Shown here in pieces: positions 1 through 58,249 of a stretch of 64,000 nucleotides of DNA (the first letter of the stretch is position 1; the number at the start of each line of letters is the position of its first letter). The position numbers and the translations under genes were made by a program. The notes below the pieces were generated by a model. The model was not told the DNA's origin and did no database searches. It saw only the letters and a list, made by a program, of their open reading frames with translations. This DNA is from Hydractinia symbiolongicarpus (lineage: Eukaryota > Cnidaria > Hydrozoa > Anthoathecata > Hydractiniidae), in the NCBI RefSeq assembly GCF_029227915.1, contig NC_079886.1:11927501-11991500 (forward strand). Reading direction: 5' to 3'.

Positions 1-3000
1 TAATGTGAAAGTAACCCACATGAAAAGTTTCTGATGTTTTTTATGAAGAAATCTTCCATATTACCCATATGGGTAATGAATTTTCCTGCAGGTGTTCTCA
101 AATATGTGTAATATAATTTAAAAAACTGTGATGTAATTTTCCTCATAAGTTTTGACTTTTAACCCAGCTAAAAAAATCAGCCTTGTCCTTTCATACTTAG
201 CCTACAATCGTTGCCAAGTGTTGAGACACTTTTTAAAATAGCAATAATACACAGATCACCACCACCGCACCCCCAGTACAATGTTGATTTCCGAGTTTTG
301 TCACGCTCGTAGTATGCTGCTATGGTCCTGCAACATTGTGTAAAGGGGGGAGGGGGCAAAATATAGTAAGTCTGGTTTTATTATCTTTTCTGTCATTTAT
401 TGTCATTTTTTGCATTTGTCTCAACTACTTTTGGCAACGATTGCAGCTATAGCAATCCTAATGCTAAATCTAGCTATAGGGTAGCTAAGCTACCTGTAAG
501 AACAACATTAACACAAACCCAGTGGTATTTTTGTAAAAAGTTCCAAATTTTATTGGTGCATTTCTTGCGCTTATGAGTGTAATCAAAGTGCTCTGTACGT
601 GAATCCTTAAAATTTGTGTCATTGGCTCACTCTTTACGAATGATACCACGTAACAAAGAAACCGTGCTTTGCTATTTCCCGTAACCTATACCGAGATTTG
701 GTTGTGATATATATCAGAATTAATTGTCTTTAAAGAAGGTAATTTTTTTAAAGTAAAGCTAGCAGGATGTTATTTACATTTTAAGGTGCGAAAGAGACAA
801 TCCAGACTTCGTAGATGATTACGAAATAGACGAGGATACGGATACTGATAGCATTTTAGAAGAAGGTTGTAATAAGGAGAGAGAATCTATTCATTGTCAG
901 TGCACATTCGCAGTGCTCGAATTGCGCCTTGAAGTTAAGTGTGGTGTTACACTTAATCAGTCTCAATATGGGAAGTCAACTGTGATATCGTTTTCGATGT
1001 GTCAAAGGTATAACTTATATAACGTATAACCATTTTCACGCCCAGGTTGAATTTCCAAAACTCTTGTCATATGTTTGTAAACTGTAATATGTGTGTGCAT
1101 TCTTCTATTAGGATGTGAATACGTTTGGTCATCTCAACCGACATGGAGGGGAACCAAAGGTGTTGGTAACCTTTTAGCAGCTGTAATGGAACGGTCTGCT
1201 TTATCTTGAAGTTTATTGAAAATTCGACATATTACAAACACCGTGGAAACTATATTTTATAATGAAGCTAAATACCGGAAGGGTCAGACATGGACTCGGC
1301 CGCACACGAAAAGCCAGTAAAAGTAGTACCGCAACCAGTAATGGTAAATGATTGAGAGCAGATGACTGAACAAGTCAACACAACTCTGTTTGAAGTATTT
1401 CACTTGTTGAAAATAAGCTATTTGTATAGATCTACTTTCTTTAAAATGGAGAAAATGATTGTTGGTAGACAGTTAGCGATTCTTGACTACAACATCAACG
1501 TCAACCGTTAACAGGTAAAGTTACGTTTTTATAGGATGGGAGTAAAAACATATACATATTTATTTATCCATACAAATATATATTTAGAAATACAGTATTG
1601 ATGCCTCTATTCAAAGTCGCGTATTCGAAACCGAATCGATAATACAGAGAAAAATTTGTAAAAAGAAGACAAAAGTTAAGTAATTATTCGCAGACTCATG
1701 AAACCAGTTTCTTTGTACGCGAAATGCTACAAAGAAAAGTCGTCCTAAACGAAAATGCTCATGTAAGATTGCTGCAGAAAACAGAACACTGAAAGAAGAA
1801 ATAAAGGACTAATAATACTTCCTTGATAATTATAAACCTTGTTCCCAGTCCCAAATTTCTATTAATAAAGCTACTTTAGTTAGCGAACAAAGAGAGGCAC
1901 AGGGTCCGCGGTTATTTTATTTAAACTTTTTATAACTATATTTTAACCTACTGTAAATATTGTTAGAAAAGTGCAACCTCGTTTCTAGTACTTTTTCTTT
2001 ATTATTCTAAACTCAAGGAATACAGAAAAATGTACCAAGTGTGATGTTGTTCGTAATTTACAATATAATATTCAGTTCAGTTGTCCAAGAAAAGAATTTT
2101 CCTCACCATATTTAAAGCCATTATATATGCCATCCCCACTCGGATATTCTTTACGTATTCTGGGCACGACACAAGATGGTATTACCCTACAAACGCCTTT
2201 TTTTCCAAGTGGTTATAAATAAACCAACAGAATTGGTATGCCGCATACTGACAAGATCTAAAAACCTTATCCTCGATAAAATACTATCCTATCAGGACAT
2301 TTCATCAGTCTTTGCGACTTCTTGTTAGAATCTTTGTCCCTTTTTTCGAAGTCCAGGGTTTTCCCGGTCGTGAAAAGCAATTAATGCTGTCCACAGATTG
2401 TTCTTTAAAATCACCACGGCGTTGAACTCTTCCTGCTCTGTTATACATTTCTTACCTGAAACACAATAGAAATCTTGTACGCAGGCGAATGTTTGTAATA
2501 CAACCAGTAGAAAAACGTGTGTCTATAAAAAGGTGAAATTTTATATGTACCTTGTAGCTAGTTGTCAACCTTATTACAGCACAAACATTCAACAGCAGGA
2601 GGCATCCTCTCGCACTTTTCACATAGGCACCACTTCTGATCTATCTGTGTGGGAAAGGTAGTCGGTGCTTCTCACACATAGTGGGATTATAATAGGGAAT
2701 TTGCTGTTGATTATCCGGTCGTTCTGGCTCAAACTGAAATCCAACAAGACGTATGATATACGCAAACAACCTCGCGAATAAAGTTTACAAAAAGCTGTCT
2801 ATCAAATTGGGATTTTTGTTACGAAGTTAGACACGACATATTTTACTATTCAGATACGTAATAATATTTGTTATACACTTATTTTTCAAAATTGATTTGT
2901 GAGACCTTCCTGAACGGAAAATTCCTAGAACTTTTAATTTTCGATGGGTCCGTCTTGGGTGAACCGACTGACAGGAAGAAGAAAGACCACAAACCCACAA

Positions 3001-3100
3001 ACCCCAAAATTTGCGAAATTCATTAATTCAGTTAATTCTGCCTACATTCACTTTTAAAAAGTTTGGTGGAAACACCTTTATTTACTAGGTAGTTAAACAA
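1..3100. other. No recognisable gene; one weak acidic ORF
   Basis: AT-rich DNA. A plus-strand open stretch at 763-1029 encodes an acidic patch (DDYEIDEDTDTDSILEEG) followed by an unrecognised sequence. It has no start codon of its own and no homologous domain that I recognise. A further lysine-rich fragment is at 1735-1810. Neither is supported as a gene. Confidence 0.4.
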
Positions 3101-3159
3101 GTGTTTTGAACACTTGTCTTATCTTTTTAAAAAAGAAAAAAGAAAAAAAAAGTAAAAAT

Positions 3160-3290
3160 AGTTTCCAAGATGAGATTCGAACACACGACGACTCCCGTGT
3201 CGGTGCTCAGAGAAGCAAAAATTTCCATTCTTGTAGGACACATTTGCGTTTTAATACAAGCTCACGAGCTTGTAATAATTATGATTACAT
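3160..3290 (-). repeat. Possible tRNA-like SINE fragment
   Basis: On the minus strand a B-box-like GTGTTCGAATCTC is followed by CATCTTGG and an oligo-T/A tract. The A box is not clear, so this may be a worn tRNA-derived SINE or chance. Confidence 0.35.
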
Positions 3291-3879
3291 TTCTGTTTAT
3301 AAGCGACATGATTAATAAACTAACCAGGGTTAATAGATAAATCCTGCAGTTTAGTAACGTTTAGTAAAGATGTGGACTGAGAATGGCATGGTTGTTGTAA
3401 ATAAAGACTGATAAATGTTGAAAAGACAAATTTGGCTGGATTGAAAGGCTTAAAGAAACTAATGACGTCCAGTAGTTTCGACGGAAGGATTCCGACGGCA
3501 CAGGCATACATACAAAACAGTAACGTGCGTAATGTTATCCAGTCATGTTTATCCTCTATATCAAACGTTATCAAACGGTATCATGAGACATCCATATACT
3601 AAATATACTTGTGTAGTACAAGATCGCATTAAAAAAAATACAAGAATCAAACAAACATGAAAGATTTAAAGATTAAAGGATACGAGGTATCAACGCGATG
3701 TATGCTCCTCCAATTTGACGACGGTGCATTTAACCAAGCGTATATTACTATACCACCAGATTCTAATCCTACAGCAATAACATACCTAAAACATGAGCAG
3801 AAAATAATATTTAACGTTAACTGATAGCAACCGGTTTGTACAGGGAATCTGCAGCGCTGATTGGCTAAACAGCCTTAAC

Positions 3880-4045
3880 GATGGCTTTACGCATATACAC
3901 TATCAACTGTTTCATCTATCTCTTCCGTGAAATATTACTCTCGGTCAGCGTACCGACCTCATAAGCCCGGTCTATACTTTTGACCTCGGGTAATATCGGG
4001 TAGTACTCGGAATAGATAGACAAAACAGTTTACATTTTATTAAAT
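3880..4045. repeat. Foldback repeat, member of a family also at 11.23-11.67 kb
   Basis: The arms at about 3908-3955 and 3985-4035 are imperfect inverted copies sharing TCTATCTnTTCCG and a CTCGGTC block. The second copy at 11545-11670 carries the same left arm. This looks like a short non-autonomous element. Confidence 0.55.
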
Positions 4046-4079
4046 TCATTAGCTGATAAATATTTTCTTTGGGTTTGTG

Positions 4080-6070
4080 GAAACCAGGATTATTTTCTTA
4101 AGATTTACTTGCCCTTGGGCCAGCAACAACCTCTTTTAATCTTATTCGCGAAGGAAGTTGATATATTTCGGCTGTAAGCGCCATCTTCAGTTCAATAAAA
4201 GTGGTTAAAAGTTAAATGAACTTGTTAAACACGGCTTCTGTACTTATCTTAGTGTTTAATAACGGTTTGATTTCTCTGATTAATAAGGCTTCCAAATGTT
4301 AACAAATATTGATCATCACGGTTAGTACTGGCAAGAATTCTGACACAAGTCACATCAACAGCTTGGTGTAGACAATTAACGAAATGGAAACGGGAAATTA
4401 CGATCATTTTTGTGTTCTCTAAATGGTGTGAATTAATGTCGGCTCTTTTGGTCACCATAGCAGAGAAACATCCCGGGCACGTAATTTTATACACTAGTGC
4501 ACCGATATTTTTTAGTTGATTAACAGATTTGTCAGTAACTGTTCCTCTATACTGAATTCTGATTGAAAATATCTTTTCCTTTTCTGGTTTGTTGGAATCA
4601 ACGTCGTTTTTATTTTCTGTAGGTATTATTAATTTTTTTAGTATAGTAGAAATAATCGGGTTATAGAAATCGGATGGATATTGCTTTCTCTTTAGAACAA
4701 CCTTCACTTTTTCAAGACTTTCGTGAAAAGCTGTTTAATTGCTACACGTTCAATATGCTCTACGTATGAATCCGTCGACTACTGAACGCTTGTACCGTTT
4801 CGCTGCAATAGCATAAAAATTCCTAATTAAGCAAGTATCAGTTGGCTTACAATACCAAGTCGATCGTAATTCGCTTTTTGTATAAATAACATGTATATCC
4901 AAGAAAAGTATTCTACCGTCTTTTTAACCTTAAGTGTGAACTTCAATTGCTTTAATGCTATTTGCGTTGATAGATCTCAGCATGTGATTCATATAGCGTT
5001 GAAAAAGTTTAGCATCATCTCGAATAACAGGTTCGTACTTTGATAGCCAAATATTAGCAAAAAGAGGTGCAGGTGGTGATTCCATTGATAAACCATCGAT
5101 TTCACGAGAATGATTATCATGGGTCAACATTTTAACATTAGTAGTAACTAACTCTGTTAATGTGATAACCGTTTTTTTATCAACTGGTGTTTTTTTATAT
5201 TTTCTAGAATAAAGGATATCCATCATCCAACATCATTATATACGTTTGTATGTAGTGATGTTACATCGAATGAAATAATCACTTCCTCCTCGTCAGGAGT
5301 GACTTCTTTTAGACTATCCACTGTCAGCTTCGATAAACAATTTGTTTTCCCTTGTGGAATGGCGGATAACCATATTGTAACTTTCTCAGCAATTTTATAA
5401 GGTGAACCAGGCATTATAATATTGGCCTAACTGGTACATTCTGTTTGTCTACTTTGGCTAAACCATAAAGGCGAGGTAATTGATCACCAATAGATTTTAG
5501 TTTCTTGAATAGTTTTTCATCAATTTTATTACGTTGTAAATCATTAAAAACATTATTAATACGTTCCTCTTCTTTAATGAAAGTATCTTTGCGTTTTTTT
5601 CTTGTGACGTGATGTGTTTCAACTTGACTAAGTTTTAAAATGTCTAATAACTTGGTCTTTCACTCTTCATTACACATATTCTGGTACTATTGCAAATGGA
5701 ACAGCTAACAAGTTGTTTTCTTTCATTCATGATTTTTGTGTCGTGATTAAATTTCTAGACATATTTTGATTAGAACAACTTTTTATGTATTTCACTGTGG
5801 CAATGTTTATGGTGTCATTTTTATACGTTGTTTCTGGAAGTTATGTAGTAGCTGATCAACTTCTGTTAACATTTTCTTGGCGTCAAACTTGTCAAAAACT
5901 GGTTCCCCGGGCCAAGTGCAAGCGTATCCATCACGTACCTTGTGAAACTACGTCGTTGTCACATAAATAACTGCATCTCGAAGTTCGAAAATCGTTTCAT
6001 CGTGCTTGTTTAACAGGATTTTCAATCTCTTCTCTTGAGATTTCATTACAGATTCTCTAGTTTAACGAAC
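4080..6070 (-). pseudogene. Penelope-like retroelement, degraded
   Basis: This is a reverse transcriptase of the Penelope class, broken into several frames. Reading down the minus strand there is an upstream part near 6060-5790 (GEPVFDKFDAKKMLTEVDQL), then the RT entry motif PRLYGLAKVDKQNVPVRPIL near 5490-5425, where a stop replaces the next codon. The ISFDVTSLHTN motif A block follows near 5275-5230, then the SMESPPAPLFANIWLSKYE block near 5095-5035. There LFQRYMNHML replaces the usual YMDD-type core, so the catalytic aspartates are lost. The C-terminal ORF 4249-4707 keeps YRGTVTDKSVNQLK and LVYKITCPGC, the entry to the GIY-YIG nuclease, which is decayed. A 3' tail with a GAAGATGGCGCTTACAGCCG motif lies near 4190. 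Family membership rests on these motifs. It is dead. Confidence 0.88.
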
Positions 6071-6239
6071 AGTGCTTCTGTTAAATAGTATTACTGATGG
6101 AATAAACCTTCGAAATAGACTTGTTTCCAGTATATCACGTTTTATAATAATATTTTTCTTATGTTCCTCCAGATACTATTTCAATTAACAAATAATAGTT
6201 CCTTTAATTTCTCTAATAATTAGTAACAGAGTCGCCTTC

Positions 6240-9080
6240 TTATTTGTTTGATTGAGGTTTTTTTGTTACTTTTAGCATGTAAAAATACCCAAATGATGCT
6301 AACGAAAGCGTGGAAGTTTTACCACAGGAGGAAAGTAGTACTGGCACAGATACTTAAAATCAGAGTACAAGAAACAGAACATATAGTGATTCAGATTTTG
6401 AATAGGAGGTCGTGGATGCCCCTCTTACTAAACGATTTTAAGTGATATGAAGTAGTAGCCACAATGAATACAAATTACTCCCAGATACGGTGTCGTATCT
6501 AAACAAACTTTTCTCGAAATATATTCAAGGGAAACGACCTAAAAGAAAGCATCTGCAATCAATGTCCAGCTCCTAGTAACATTACAGAAGTGCTGCACTA
6601 GATAACTTTGTAAAACAGCTGATGGAAGAACAAGGAAGTTACCAGCAACTCTTTTCTGAAAGGCTCTTAAAGAAAATGCAGCAATGAGTACCGACCGTGA
6701 TGGGCCCATTAGAAAAAATTTGGCTCAATCTCGAGAAAACAATGAATTGGAAAAGACGAAGCGTAGAAGAACACTCAATGATTTCAAAGAGCACACCAAA
6801 CAAATCATTACGCTCTTGGGCCAATTATTTAATTCCCTCTCATATCAATGAAGACTGAATGCTCTTGTCACATTGAAGTAAGATAACAAAGCGAAGGAAG
6901 TGCTAAAAGCAAGTGATGAGCTGTTTGGAGAAAAAGTTGATTGGACCAACATCATAAAGAGCAAATTGATTTCCCAATCCAAATAGTATATATCTTCAAG
7001 CTAAAGAATCTATCGAGGAGGCCCTCGATCGTTAAGCAACGGAAATGGAAATGAAAATATAAGCAATGTCCATCCTATAGTAAGAAAACTGTTCTCCTGG
7101 GAGATGCCAAAAGTACCCCTTGTCATATGCCAAAAGTACCTTTGTTCATACGAAGAAAAAGCAAACAACACTAATTAACATGTAAATAGAGATATTAAGG
7201 AAAGTTGCCATTCACCAACTTTCCAACGAATGTCAGTTTTTAAGCAATGTATTTCTGGTTTCTAAAAAAGATGGGGGAATCGACCGCCAATCAATCTAAA
7301 ACATCTAAATCGGTTCATTCCCTACCAAGATTTTAAAATAGAAAGATTACACCTTTTTCTGTAAGGCCCAACAATTTTATGTGCAAAATTTCTGAATTCC
7401 AATAAAAAAAGTTATCAGGTTTACGTGGGAAAACTACACAAGTTTCTATGCCCGTGTTTCGGTTAAGGATATTCACATTTAAAGAATTTTAGATTTAATT
7501 ATGCTGCATAAATTATGATGTCATATTTCAGTAATAGCAATGTTTTTGTCATCAGTAATTTAAGATCTGTAAGGCATGTGTGTTCAAACTTTATCATGGA
7601 TGGATAAAGGTGACTTGTTAACCAACTTTTGAGATCTATAATATAAGTCCAACAGTATTTTATACCTCGGGTCCCTTTAATGAAAATCCCAATATTTGTT
7701 TTAAGAAGGATAAGTTTAGTAATATCACATTAGCTTTCCTCATAAAAATTACCTTAAGTTAGAGCCAGTGTGTCATTTACTTCAGTCATCAGAGACAACT
7801 ATTCTGGAATTAACAAAACTAATTTTCCGTTTAGTTTTTACGACACAAGTTGCTCTACCAACACGATTACAATATCGGTATTTGAAAAGGCAACAGATAC
7901 AGTGTCTAAACAAATTTCAATCATATGAGAGAAATATTGTACCAGACATTCTCTGGAAGAGCTGTGGTGGAAAAAAACCTGGGCATCCAGATCCGGGGTG
8001 CAAAGGAACAGATGCATTGGTTCAGAGCTGGAAGAATCTTTTCGGTTACGCCTTTTCCCCATTTTGTATGAACAGCAAAATTCTTGCCAAAGATCCGAAG
8101 GAACAAAACTCGCATTTTGATAATAGCAACAATATAGTAAAGTCAACAATGGTCTCCGGTTTTGCTACAAATTTCCGTAAACGCACCCATATTACTACCC
8201 AAAACAAAGTCTTTTATTGAAACCAGACTATGTTTGTCATCCTCTAATACTAAAAATCTGCTGCAATTGGCAGGATGGTTAGTTTCCACGTTCTGGGTGC
8301 TGGCAGCAGAAGGCTTATCTGCAGCAGTTTCACGACTTGTCACAAGCGCGCGGAGACTAGGATTAGCATCTAATTACAAATCGGATAAATTGAGTAGCTG
8401 GTGTTGTAATAAACGAATCTCTTTAAATAAGACATAAGTTGTATACTTAACTATGTGGCTAATCTTTTTGAGAGTGGTTTTGAATATAAAACCATAAACT
8501 GTTACAGCTCAGCTATTTTGCTATTTCATTCACATCAATTTCATTTCAGTAGAACAGAGTGTGTTCTCTTTTAATTGACGTATTTAACAAACTTTCACAT
8601 TAACAAAAACATGTTTTTCTTTGGTAAATTAAGAAAGTGATAAATTCTATTCAGGGTTTACCGTTTAATGACCATTTACCACTAGATATGTTAGTTAACA
8701 GTGGTATTAGGTCTCTTTGTAGCATCCAGAAACTCTGAAATATGCCACTTAAATGAACTCTTCTGACTTTTTATAAATTAATTTTTAACAAATTGGAGAG
8801 CTTTTTGTCAGACAAAGTTACATTTAAGTACTTTAAAACCACACAATGAGGTTAAGAAATTTACAGTCACTGGCTGGATAAAAAAGTATCCTGTCTATGG
8901 CCGGGATTGACACAAATCAGGTTAAGGCACACTCTACTATGGTAAGTGTCAGTGGCTTATCTTTACAACAAATCCTTAATAGGGGCAATTGGTTAAGTGA
9001 TTAACTTATTAAAAACCTTATCATAAATTTGTAATAAGCGAGGCAAAACAGTACCAGGATGTCATTATTAAAACGCTTTG
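6240..9080 (+). pseudogene. DIRS-type tyrosine-recombinase retrotransposon, degraded
   Basis: The domain order matches DIRS elements. A gag-like part near 6290-7100 includes KRRRTLNDFKEHTKQIITLL and LLGQLFNSLSYQ. A reverse transcriptase start near 7270-7330 resembles NRPPINLKHLNRFIPYQDFK, but the catalytic region to about 7700 is badly eroded. RNase H near 7840-8160 shows LPTRLQYRYLKRQQIQ, GTDALVQSWKNLFGYAFSPF and QQWSPVLLQISVNAPILLPK. A tyrosine recombinase runs from LLQLAGWLVS near 8260, through the N-terminal SAM-like segment ending LSSWCCNKRIS, and a box-I-like ASRNSEICHL near 8722. Its C-terminal part reads TGWIKK near 8868 and then SLQQILNRGNW near 8960; the second catalytic Arg after AHST is not retained. 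Many stops and frameshifts are present. Termini were not located. Confidence 0.88.
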
Positions 9081-9124
9081 AACTGAGGATATTGGTGGTC
9101 CGAAGGCCCACTAGCATTGAAGAA

Positions 9125-10112
9125 AAGAAAGAGGAATATTTGGTTGGGTTAATATAATTATTTAACTGTCTAAATTTTTCCCGCTAAAGCCAGCTATCTA
9201 TAGCTAGCCTTATTTCTTATTATTTTAAAGTTTGGTATATTATTATTTATTTTTATGTAGGAGTTGTGGCTCTCTTCTAGCTAGGTCTTTAGCTACTTCT
9301 GGCTGAAGAGTAAAAGTAGCCAAATGCAGTTTTTGGCTAGCTACAAAAAAATTCTTAATCAATATTTCTTATGCTAAATGCAGTTAGTAGGAAGCGTCAC
9401 CTTTTATTACTGTCATGAAAACCTACTCCGCAAAATAGAATTGCTGAGTGATTTTTTTAGCTGAACAGGGTAACGACAGTCTGTTTTCCCGTGTTCTTAT
9501 TTTAAACCGAAGTTGCAATGAAGTTTTTTTGAAAAGGGTACTACGCCTAACGCATTGATGACACAGTTTACCTGTACTAAGCGATCAGTCCAATGTTAAC
9601 GATGGCTGTTTCCTGAGTTTCTGTTTAGCCGAGGTAACCATAAAGTTTTTTTTCAAAAAAGGGTATATTATGTCTATATGGATATATGACATTGTTTGCC
9701 TGTACTAATACTCAGTCCGGAGTAATATTTATTTTTGAACTTTTAGCGGTAACGTTCTCTGAAAAATAAAAAAGGTTGGCCAACTATTTTTGCTATAACA
9801 GGGTAGCAACGAGTTGTAAACTGTGTCTTTATTTCAGCTAAAGTTGTGAGAAGTTATGTTTTGAAAAATATATTACACTGGAAACACCATAATGTTGTGC
9901 GCCTATTTTTTTCAAAATATATTACACTGGAAACACCATAATGTTCTGCGCCACACTCAATTTATGAAATACTTATACTAAAGCGCTTCACCTGAATGTG
10001 TGGCACAGTTTACCGTTCTTATCAATCGCTCTTCCAGGCGCTCAACGCCAGGTAACACAGTTACTTGTGGTTTGAGCCGGCATTTCGACTCCGGGTTCCC
10101 CGGCTAGTCTAA
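9125..10112 (+). mobile_element. Helitron-like non-autonomous repeat A, copy 1
   Basis: Shares long similarity with 28,280-30,560 (+) and 63,055-63,960 (-): the TTATTACTGTnATGAAAAC block, ATATTACACTGGAAACACC, and TACTAAAGCGCTTnACCTGA. The 3' end has a short GC-rich hairpin (CCGGCnTTTCnACnCCGGG) just before CTAGT, as in Helitrons. No Rep/Hel coding is present, and the 5' end is not fixed. Within this copy a 40-bp block around 9866-9945 is duplicated. Confidence 0.6.
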
Positions 10113-10129
10113 ATATTAATACCACGGAA

Positions 10130-11225
10130 TCGTATTTTGGATTTAGTCTCTATTGTTAATATTATACCAATGAACGTAGTCTTAACCTTTGACTTGTAGG
10201 ATCCAACTTTATGGTCAAATCCTAGATATCTTAAACTTGATAAAGATTTTAGTCATGTCATAGGTATAATAAAACATTTCCTAAATATAGCTACACCACA
10301 AGCAATGATATTTAATAAATTGATATGCTTAAACGTCTTTATTTCTTTCTTATGAATGTAAAGTGTAGTGCAGTATTGTTAAAGTATTAATTTTCACAAA
10401 TCACTTTTTGTATATTTGTACTACATAAAACATTTTGCAAGTTCAAGATAATACCATGGGATAATACCTATTTATTTCAAATAACCGAATAACATTGTAG
10501 AAGTTCTATACAAAACAGGCTACTGGCAACCTAGGTATAGGGAACAAAATTACACACGAACAAGAATCTGAAATCTTTTAGCCTGCAAGGGCTTTTCATT
10601 TTATATCTTAGTTTACAAAGGACGTGGCAACGCTTTCCGAGGTACACGTGGCTTTCGTAGAAAGAGTTAATTCTGATTAGAAATATAAAGCTGTTTTCAT
10701 AAATTTTGTGTTATTGTTTTATTCTTGTTTACTTGGTCCTATTAACAATTTCGCGGTACGGTTAGGAGAATTAAGCATTAGATCTTACTTCGATTTTATT
10801 CATAAAATCCCAATTGTTGGTAGCACAGTCTAATGAATTATTGCTTCTCACTGATCGTCCTGATGAATGTTTATATTAAAAATGCCAACATGAATTTAAA
10901 ATTATCAACAACATTTGTTGATGATGAAATGGAGTTAGAGTTTGTGATATTTTGCAAAGGACGTTTCTACCACGGTCGTTCGAACTGATTATGACATGTA
11001 TTCTTGCTGTCTACTTGAAGCCGTGTGATATGATTTTAAATTTTCGATGTTTTTGTGACCACTTAATTGAGAAACGTGAATTGGAATGACGTCGTTGTTA
11101 GGAAGAGTTGAAGGAGGAGTGATTGGAAATTTTGGATTTACTGCAGCTTAATCTTTGAGTCTGCATGTATGTAGCCATGTTTTAACGATTCTCCGGCAAT
11201 GTTATTTGTTTAGCAAAATGGCTGC
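10130..11225. other. No gene seen
   Basis: AT-rich sequence. Near 10580-10600 it shares GCCTGCAAGGGCTTTT with the minus-orientation motif at 58,085-58,100, so part of it is an unclassified dispersed repeat. Confidence 0.5.
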
Positions 11226-11227
11226 TA

Positions 11228-11675
11228 CGAGGTTAAAAATGATACCGTGCTGTACAAAGCCTGTCGTTATGGCTTTTTAGCCAATCAGCGCCATCACAAA
11301 GTATTACGAATACTACATCCATTTCATCATCAATAAATCTTGATAATTTTCAATACATTTGAGTTTGTAATAAAATATTCATCAGGGCGACCAACGAGAA
11401 GCAAAACGGCATCGAATTTGTGTGATAGACTCTTCTTCTGACGAAGAATAACCTTTGCTTCCAAAAATCTATATATGCTTATTCGAATGTTTTGTTTTCT
11501 ACAAACCCAAACAAAATAGCTATCAGTTAATAAATATATACAATATAACCGTTTTTATCTATCTCTTCCGAGAAATATCACCCTCGGTCAGCGTGTCGAT
11601 CTTGCAAGCTCAATATATACTATTGACCTCGCGTATTATTTCTCAGTATAGTTTATATTGTATTATTAAAGAGTG
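11228..11675. repeat. Second copy of the 3.9-kb foldback family
   Basis: The segment at 11545-11665 matches 3910-4040 in TCTATCTCTTCCGnGAAATA, CTCGGTCAGCGT and ATACTnTTGACCTCG. An upstream block also shares a 'GCCAATCAGCG' type context. Confidence 0.5.
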
Positions 11676-12037
11676 TTGATGCAATGAGCGCAAATATGTT
11701 GTCTCTCTCGCCTGGACACCAATTTCCAGTGAGTTTGTCTTTATTAGCAGCAATTTCGACGGGCGTTAATTTTCGCGCAATAGACATAGTGTACTTTCGC
11801 ACGTAGTAACTTTTGATTAGATTACATATTTTTAATAAATAGTCTTATGTATCTGCATAAAAAGATTGAAATTTTAGCGAATATGGTATATTACAAAATA
11901 AAAAAAAATAAAAGGCCGATTTTTAGGCGTACTTATTTTCGGGAATACTACTTTTGCGCGTACATAAATTAACACAGAATGAAGAATCTTGCAATGTTTA
12001 AAAATATTAGAAATATTATAGCCTAATTTCCACTCAC

Positions 12038-57377
<45,340 letters not shown>

Positions 57378-57504
57378 CTAAATTGGAACACAATTCATAA
57401 CACATGAAAATAACAACCCTATAAAAAGTAGGCCAGCACAAGCTTATTACAGAAAAACAATAACTACAAAACAACATTAAGAAACTTTAAAGAACAGTAA
57501 AAAA

Positions 57505-58110
57505 CCTAAAACCTGTCTACCTTCGTTAAAACCACTCGTCAAAAAATCTTACAAAAGCAGTATTGTTTATCAAGCTAACTGTCCACGTTGCAATGCAAGC
57601 TATGTCGGCCTGACAAGTCGTATGCAGTATATTATACCACATTAGAGAACACTGATGAAATGGTCCAGTGGCAAATCACATGTTGTGAGTTGTGAATTAA
57701 ACATGGATGATGCTAGCATCCTTCTCTCAAATAGTCAACGTACCATTTAACAATACTTAAAGATTTAATGATTAATCAACTAAAAGTGTAAAGATATAAG
57801 TCGATCATAAGTCTGGTCATAAAAATATAACTACCTTTGGGTGATTATATTGTAGCCTATTGATACTTTTTTTAATTATTATCTATTTTGTTTGTTTGAC
57901 TGTTTTTGTTTGTTATTTATGTATATACACCGTTAAAGAAGAGTGGTGAATTGTTTTGATATTTGTAGTGTTTATAGCGAATAATTTATATACTACTTGT
58001 ATAACTTTTTAACTGTTTAACTGTATTTATTTATTATTTTTAAACCTGATAATGGGTTGTGGGGCAAATAAAATAAAAAATAAAAAGCCCTTGCAGGCTT
58101 AAAGATTTCG
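57505..58110 (+). pseudogene. Penelope-like element 3' fragment (GIY-YIG region)
   Basis: Reads LPSLKPLVKKSYKSSIVYQA, NCPRCNASYVGLTSRMQ, then SGKSHVVSCEL and DDASILLSNSQRT in shifting frames. This is the C-terminal GIY-YIG nuclease of Penelope-like elements, with the signature VYxxxCPxCxxxYVGxTxR kept. The RT part is absent. A TGATAATGGGTTG 3' motif follows near 58047. It is inserted about 130 bp upstream of the first identified ELP2 exon and is oriented opposite to it. Confidence 0.82.
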
Positions 58111-58249
58111 GATTTGTAGCTTGCGTTCGTCCACTTCCATCGAACCTTCTGTACATTCTTAAGTTGAAGTCAAAAATGTTCTTGAATAGTGCCAATAAGT
58201 GCGTGAGGATACTGTCCAAAATTACATTTTCACTATGCATATAGAGGGA

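Noticed and set aside
177-359. Minus-strand ORF near the left edge
   Set aside because: Short, no motif, low support.
5785-5970. Plus-strand ORF
   Set aside because: Shadow of the minus-strand Penelope frame.
11690-11830. Minus-strand 44-codon ORF starting MSIARKLTPVE, considered as ELP2's last exon
   Set aside because: Lacks any WD40 strand and has no in-phase acceptor; could be a chance frame.
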